From positions 1 through 34,990 of the forward strand of contig JAYMGJ010000647.1 in the NCBI GenBank assembly GCA_037178675.1: a stretch of 34,990 bases of DNA. Direction: 5' to 3'. The notes beneath the pieces were generated by a model, which was not told the DNA's origin, did no database searches, and saw only the letters and a program-made list of their open reading frames with translations. A program made the position numbers and the translations under genes. The stretch comes from Scleroderma bovista (taxonomy: Eukaryota > Basidiomycota > Agaricomycetes > Boletales > Sclerodermataceae). The first letter of the stretch is position 1; each line of letters starts with the position of its first letter. This document shows positions 33,101 to 34,990 of the stretch, in pieces.

Positions 33101-33326
33101 GCCAATTTCTGGCCAATTCCTCGTCACCCGCTCCACGTGCAACCATCGGCGCAATGTCTTGGTAATCAGCATCAATTGTTTTGCGTGCCCATGCCATCTT
33201 CAAGGCCAGTGTGGCAAACACATTAGTTCGGATTGGTCGTCGGATAACGTCCTGGAGATGGCGAGTGCATTCCATGTTAACTCTTATATTGATTTAGATA
33301 CATTTGTTGCCTTATGTGATCGGTAG
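30198..33326 (+). CDS. Plavaka-type transposase, apparently intact, 970 aa
   Basis: DDE-type transposase of the basidiomycete Plavaka group (related to CACTA/EnSpm). Exons: 30198-30764, 30813-31127, 31183-32521, 32577-32933, 32992-33326. All five join in phase with no stop, and introns are 48-58 nt. The N-terminus has a C2HC-like finger, CNYCLKPIATEAGIKRHIAQ. A nuclear-type basic run PSKRARVEQ lies near 30500. The core shows LSSDKTSLSLFSGDKKAWP, YLTIGNISKDVRR, CPRCLVKSKDRG, ITPDILHQLHKG, PKIHSFIHYVSAIRALGSAD and YNTEYPECLHIDY. The C-terminal part reads IRIAQVRVIFKLP and HPLAYVEWF, ending at VALCDR. Full length and undamaged, unlike every other element in the window, so it may be recently active. 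Divergent to the DUF6532 gene. Confidence 0.85.
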
Positions 33327-33791
33327 TACTGATGCCAATGACTTTATTTGTGAATACCGGTGAATAACAATACAGGCTACATTGAATACATAGTGTGAAT
33401 GACAATGACTATACGAGCTGTTAGGGCGGCGCTATCAACAATATCGGCGACTATGTGCTATGTGTCATGCGGTGACAGCTTGACAGCGCTACAAATCACC
33501 TGCCGGATGCGACATATGACATTGGTGTCTCTAAGTGACATGGTACCTCAGTGGCTATGCTATGTAGCAAAATGTTTTTCCTGATGCAACCAACACCAAA
33601 TGACAGCAATATGCGAGTGGTGGTCTTCCTTTGCGTATCTGGTATTTAATCTCCTCAGGGGAATGTGCTGCACGCCTTCAGGCAGGATGCAGGAGGGAAG
33701 GGAAGGGCTTCTGATGGGGAATGAATGCGACTGGGGATGGTATTGACTCCTCTTCAGCCTACCACAGTGGTTAGGAAGAGTCCTGGGATTG
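33327..33791. other. Noncoding 3' flank of Plavaka gene
   Basis: CATAG/CTATG-type motifs cluster between about 33380 and 33570. The rest, to the LTR, shows nothing recognisable. Confidence 0.45.
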
Positions 33792-34472
33792 TGTCAGAAC
33801 CGGTTCCTCCAACGAACTCCGACACGAGCGGAGATAAGTACGAAGGGTTGTCGACGACAGGCGGAGGAGATGCGGAAGGGTTTGAGGACTTGGCTTCAGT
33901 GTATGTGCTGCGCCCTTGCAATACCTGCGTCCTTGTATTTCGGAGGACTAAGGGACAGAGAGACGGAGGTCCGACGAAGGTCGGAGTTGCCAGAAGGCAG
34001 AGGAGAACAGAGGAGAGTTCGCGGGAGGTATTCAAGCTGATATTCGAACTGAGGGACAATCCCCTCAGCGTGCGGAGTACTTATACTTTACATCGTGAAT
34101 GTATAGTAACCGAGAAGCAGAGAGAAACATAGCGGAGACGTAGGTAAGAGTCTGCGGATGACAAACGGATGAGTAACATACACGGAACGGAGATCAGTGA
34201 TAAGCGCAACGGATCAAAAGGTTAACGGATCACAGCTATGAGTAATCATATCTAATCTAAAACGGGAACAAAGGAAACAGGAACAGAGACGGAACGGAAG
34301 CATACGATAACCAGAGGCATAGGCGCAGAACTATATACCAAAAGGAGACGGAGCGTCAATAGTCGGAGCGGAGATGGATACATAGCGTCGGAGGTGTGCG
34401 ATTACGATCGGACTTGAGTTTACAACAGACTAGAGGCCTTGCGGAGTCATGAGGCGTCACGCGGTCGTGACA
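33792..34472 (-). mobile_element. LTR of a retrotransposon, minus orientation, about 681 bp
   Basis: Bounded by TGTCA (33792) and TGACA (34472). The termini match as inverted repeats at 9 of 11 bases (TGTCAGAACCG and TGTCACGACCG). On the minus strand TATAAGTA (34085-34078) is followed by a perfect 7-bp hairpin CTGAGGG...CCCTCAG (34068-34049) and a pyrimidine-rich leader, a plausible U3-R-U5 order. The flanks GATTG and GTATC differ, so it is not a solo LTR. A purine tract lies next to the right end, so it is read as the 3' LTR of an element extending rightward. Probably Ty3/Gypsy, but no pol is in the window. Confidence 0.6.
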
Positions 34473-34485
34473 GTATCCCCCCTTC
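34473..34485 (-). promoter_or_regulatory. Polypurine tract next to LTR
   Basis: On the minus strand GAAGGGGGGATAC runs directly into TGTCACGACC. This is the expected place for the plus-strand primer of an LTR retrotransposon, and it sets the element orientation. Confidence 0.5.
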
Positions 34486-34590
34486 AGGGCCTGAACCCTT
34501 GAGGGCCTTTGTGCATGTGGACTTCGCGATTTTGGCATTGTTCTGCTGAGATAAGCTTTTGATCGGAGTTCGGAATTTACCGTGGGCACG

Positions 34591-34598
34591 TATAAGAG
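34591..34598 (+). promoter_or_regulatory. TATA box for the antisense coiled-coil gene
   Basis: TATAAGAG lies 59 bp before the ATG at 34650, followed by a short pyrimidine/A leader. The spacing fits a functional promoter independent of the LTR. Confidence 0.5.
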
Positions 34599-34649
34599 TG
34601 CGACGCATGTTGTCCACATTGTTCAAACACCTTGTCCTTCTACCACAAC

Positions 34650-34990
34650 ATGGCTTCCCAACATACCACACCCACCCCCGCCGAGAACCAGCAACGCGAC
34701 TGGAAGGAAGCGGAAGACCATGAGCTGGTCACCGACTCTGAAGACGACGAGGCCGACGCAACGGCGAAGTTCATGGAGCGCGAGCGGAGAGAAGTAGCGA
34801 GGAAGGCGGCGGAAGCAGAGCAGTGACGAAAGGTAGAGGAGGCGCGAGCGGAAGTGCAGAGGAGGAAGGAGGTGCGTGGCAAACGCACTGTTCACAAGGT
34901 AGTACTGACGCGAAGGTGACATGGCAGGCACGCAGGGCCGAAGAGGCTCGCAAAGCGGAGGAGGCGAGAGCAGAGGCGGCGCGCAAGGCA
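34650..34990 (+). pseudogene. Coiled-coil protein gene antisense to the LTR element, stop after 58 codons, cut by window edge
   Basis: Begins MASQHTTPTPAENQQRDWKE, then an acidic patch SDSEDDEADAT and an Arg/Glu/Ala heptad-like coiled coil (FMERERREVARKAAEAEQ). TGA at 34824-34826 interrupts it. The frame continues RKVEEARAEVQRRKEVRG and, after a possible very short intron (34899-34927), ARRAEEARKAEEARAEAARK to the right edge. CGA in place of TGA would keep it open. From memory, a repeated agaricomycete family starts this way and later has a Cys-rich zinc-binding region; that part lies beyond the window. It sits 178 bp inside the LTR on the strand opposite to the element. Confidence 0.5.

Larger units (their letters stand above)
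27560..33600 (+). mobile_element. Possible composite Plavaka transposon carrying a DUF6532 gene
   Basis: Both genes (27991-29862 and 30198-33326) are flanked by noncoding stretches unusually rich in CATAG/CTATG motifs. The left stretch is about 27640-27860 and the right about 33380-33570. The exact 9-mer CTATGTAGC occurs at 27653-27661 and 33560-33568. CACTA-like transposons carry such subterminal repeats. I did not find terminal inverted repeats or a short TSD, so limits are approximate and the composite nature is inference. Confidence 0.4.

Noticed and set aside
33792..34472. Solo LTR or plus-strand 5' LTR
   Set aside because: Flanking pentamers differ, no tRNA-like primer site follows 34472, and a polypurine tract lies there on the other strand.
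1..34990. CRISPR arrays, rRNA, tRNA, bacterial operons
   Set aside because: None seen; the introns and gene families are those of a basidiomycete nuclear genome.

Overview
The window looks like a transposon-rich, gene-poor stretch of a mushroom-forming basidiomycete (Agaricomycetes). The evidence is the dense, short introns (mostly 46-63 nt, GT...CTRAY...AG) and the gene families present: a NACHT STAND NTPase, an F-box-like protein, a DUF6532 protein, a Plavaka transposase, a WW-like/multi-TM membrane protein, a DIRS-type tyrosine-recombinase retrotransposon and a Tad-like LINE. Family calls were made by reading the sequence; no database search was run.

Layout, left to right. 1-2294 (minus): a LINE running off the left edge, with ORF1 (three CCHC knuckles, frameshifted at a G9 tract) and the start of ORF2, the two overlapping as ATGA. 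2532-5335 (plus): a TATA box and a seven-exon NACHT gene that stops before any WD40 repeats. 5626-6718 (minus): a decayed sphingoid-base-phosphate phosphatase-like (PAP2) gene. 7196-8132 (plus): a short F-box-like gene. 8264-9085 (minus): an unrecognised candidate gene. 9654-17764 (plus): one large decayed gene of a repeated agaricomycete family. Its central domain reads to me like a P-element/THAP9-type DDE transposase. It is interrupted by an internal duplication with a stop, a 538-bp hAT-like MITE with an 8-bp target duplication, a roughly 2.3-kb GC-rich insertion, and a frameshift. 18409-20988 (plus): a multi-exon membrane protein gene. 21960-24938 (minus): a decayed DIRS-like element (RT, RNase H, tyrosine recombinase). 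24949-27512: a foldback element with 1.16-kb arms that are identical everywhere I compared them, flanked by a near-perfect 10-bp repeat. 27991-29862 (minus) and 30198-33326 (plus): a DUF6532 gene and an apparently intact 970-aa Plavaka transposase, head to head, with similar CATAG/CTATG-rich flanks. 33792-34472: an LTR read on the minus strand. 34650 to the right edge (plus): the start of a coiled-coil protein gene lying antisense to the LTR element.

Two themes stand out. First, nested insertion and decay: several in-frame TGA codons sit where CGA would restore the reading frame, in three or four different elements, which suggests CpG methylation and deamination acting on repeats. Second, the one open transposase (Plavaka) is paired with a DUF6532 gene whose transcript leader appears to be spliced antisense across the transposase start. 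The pair may be a composite element with a passenger gene.
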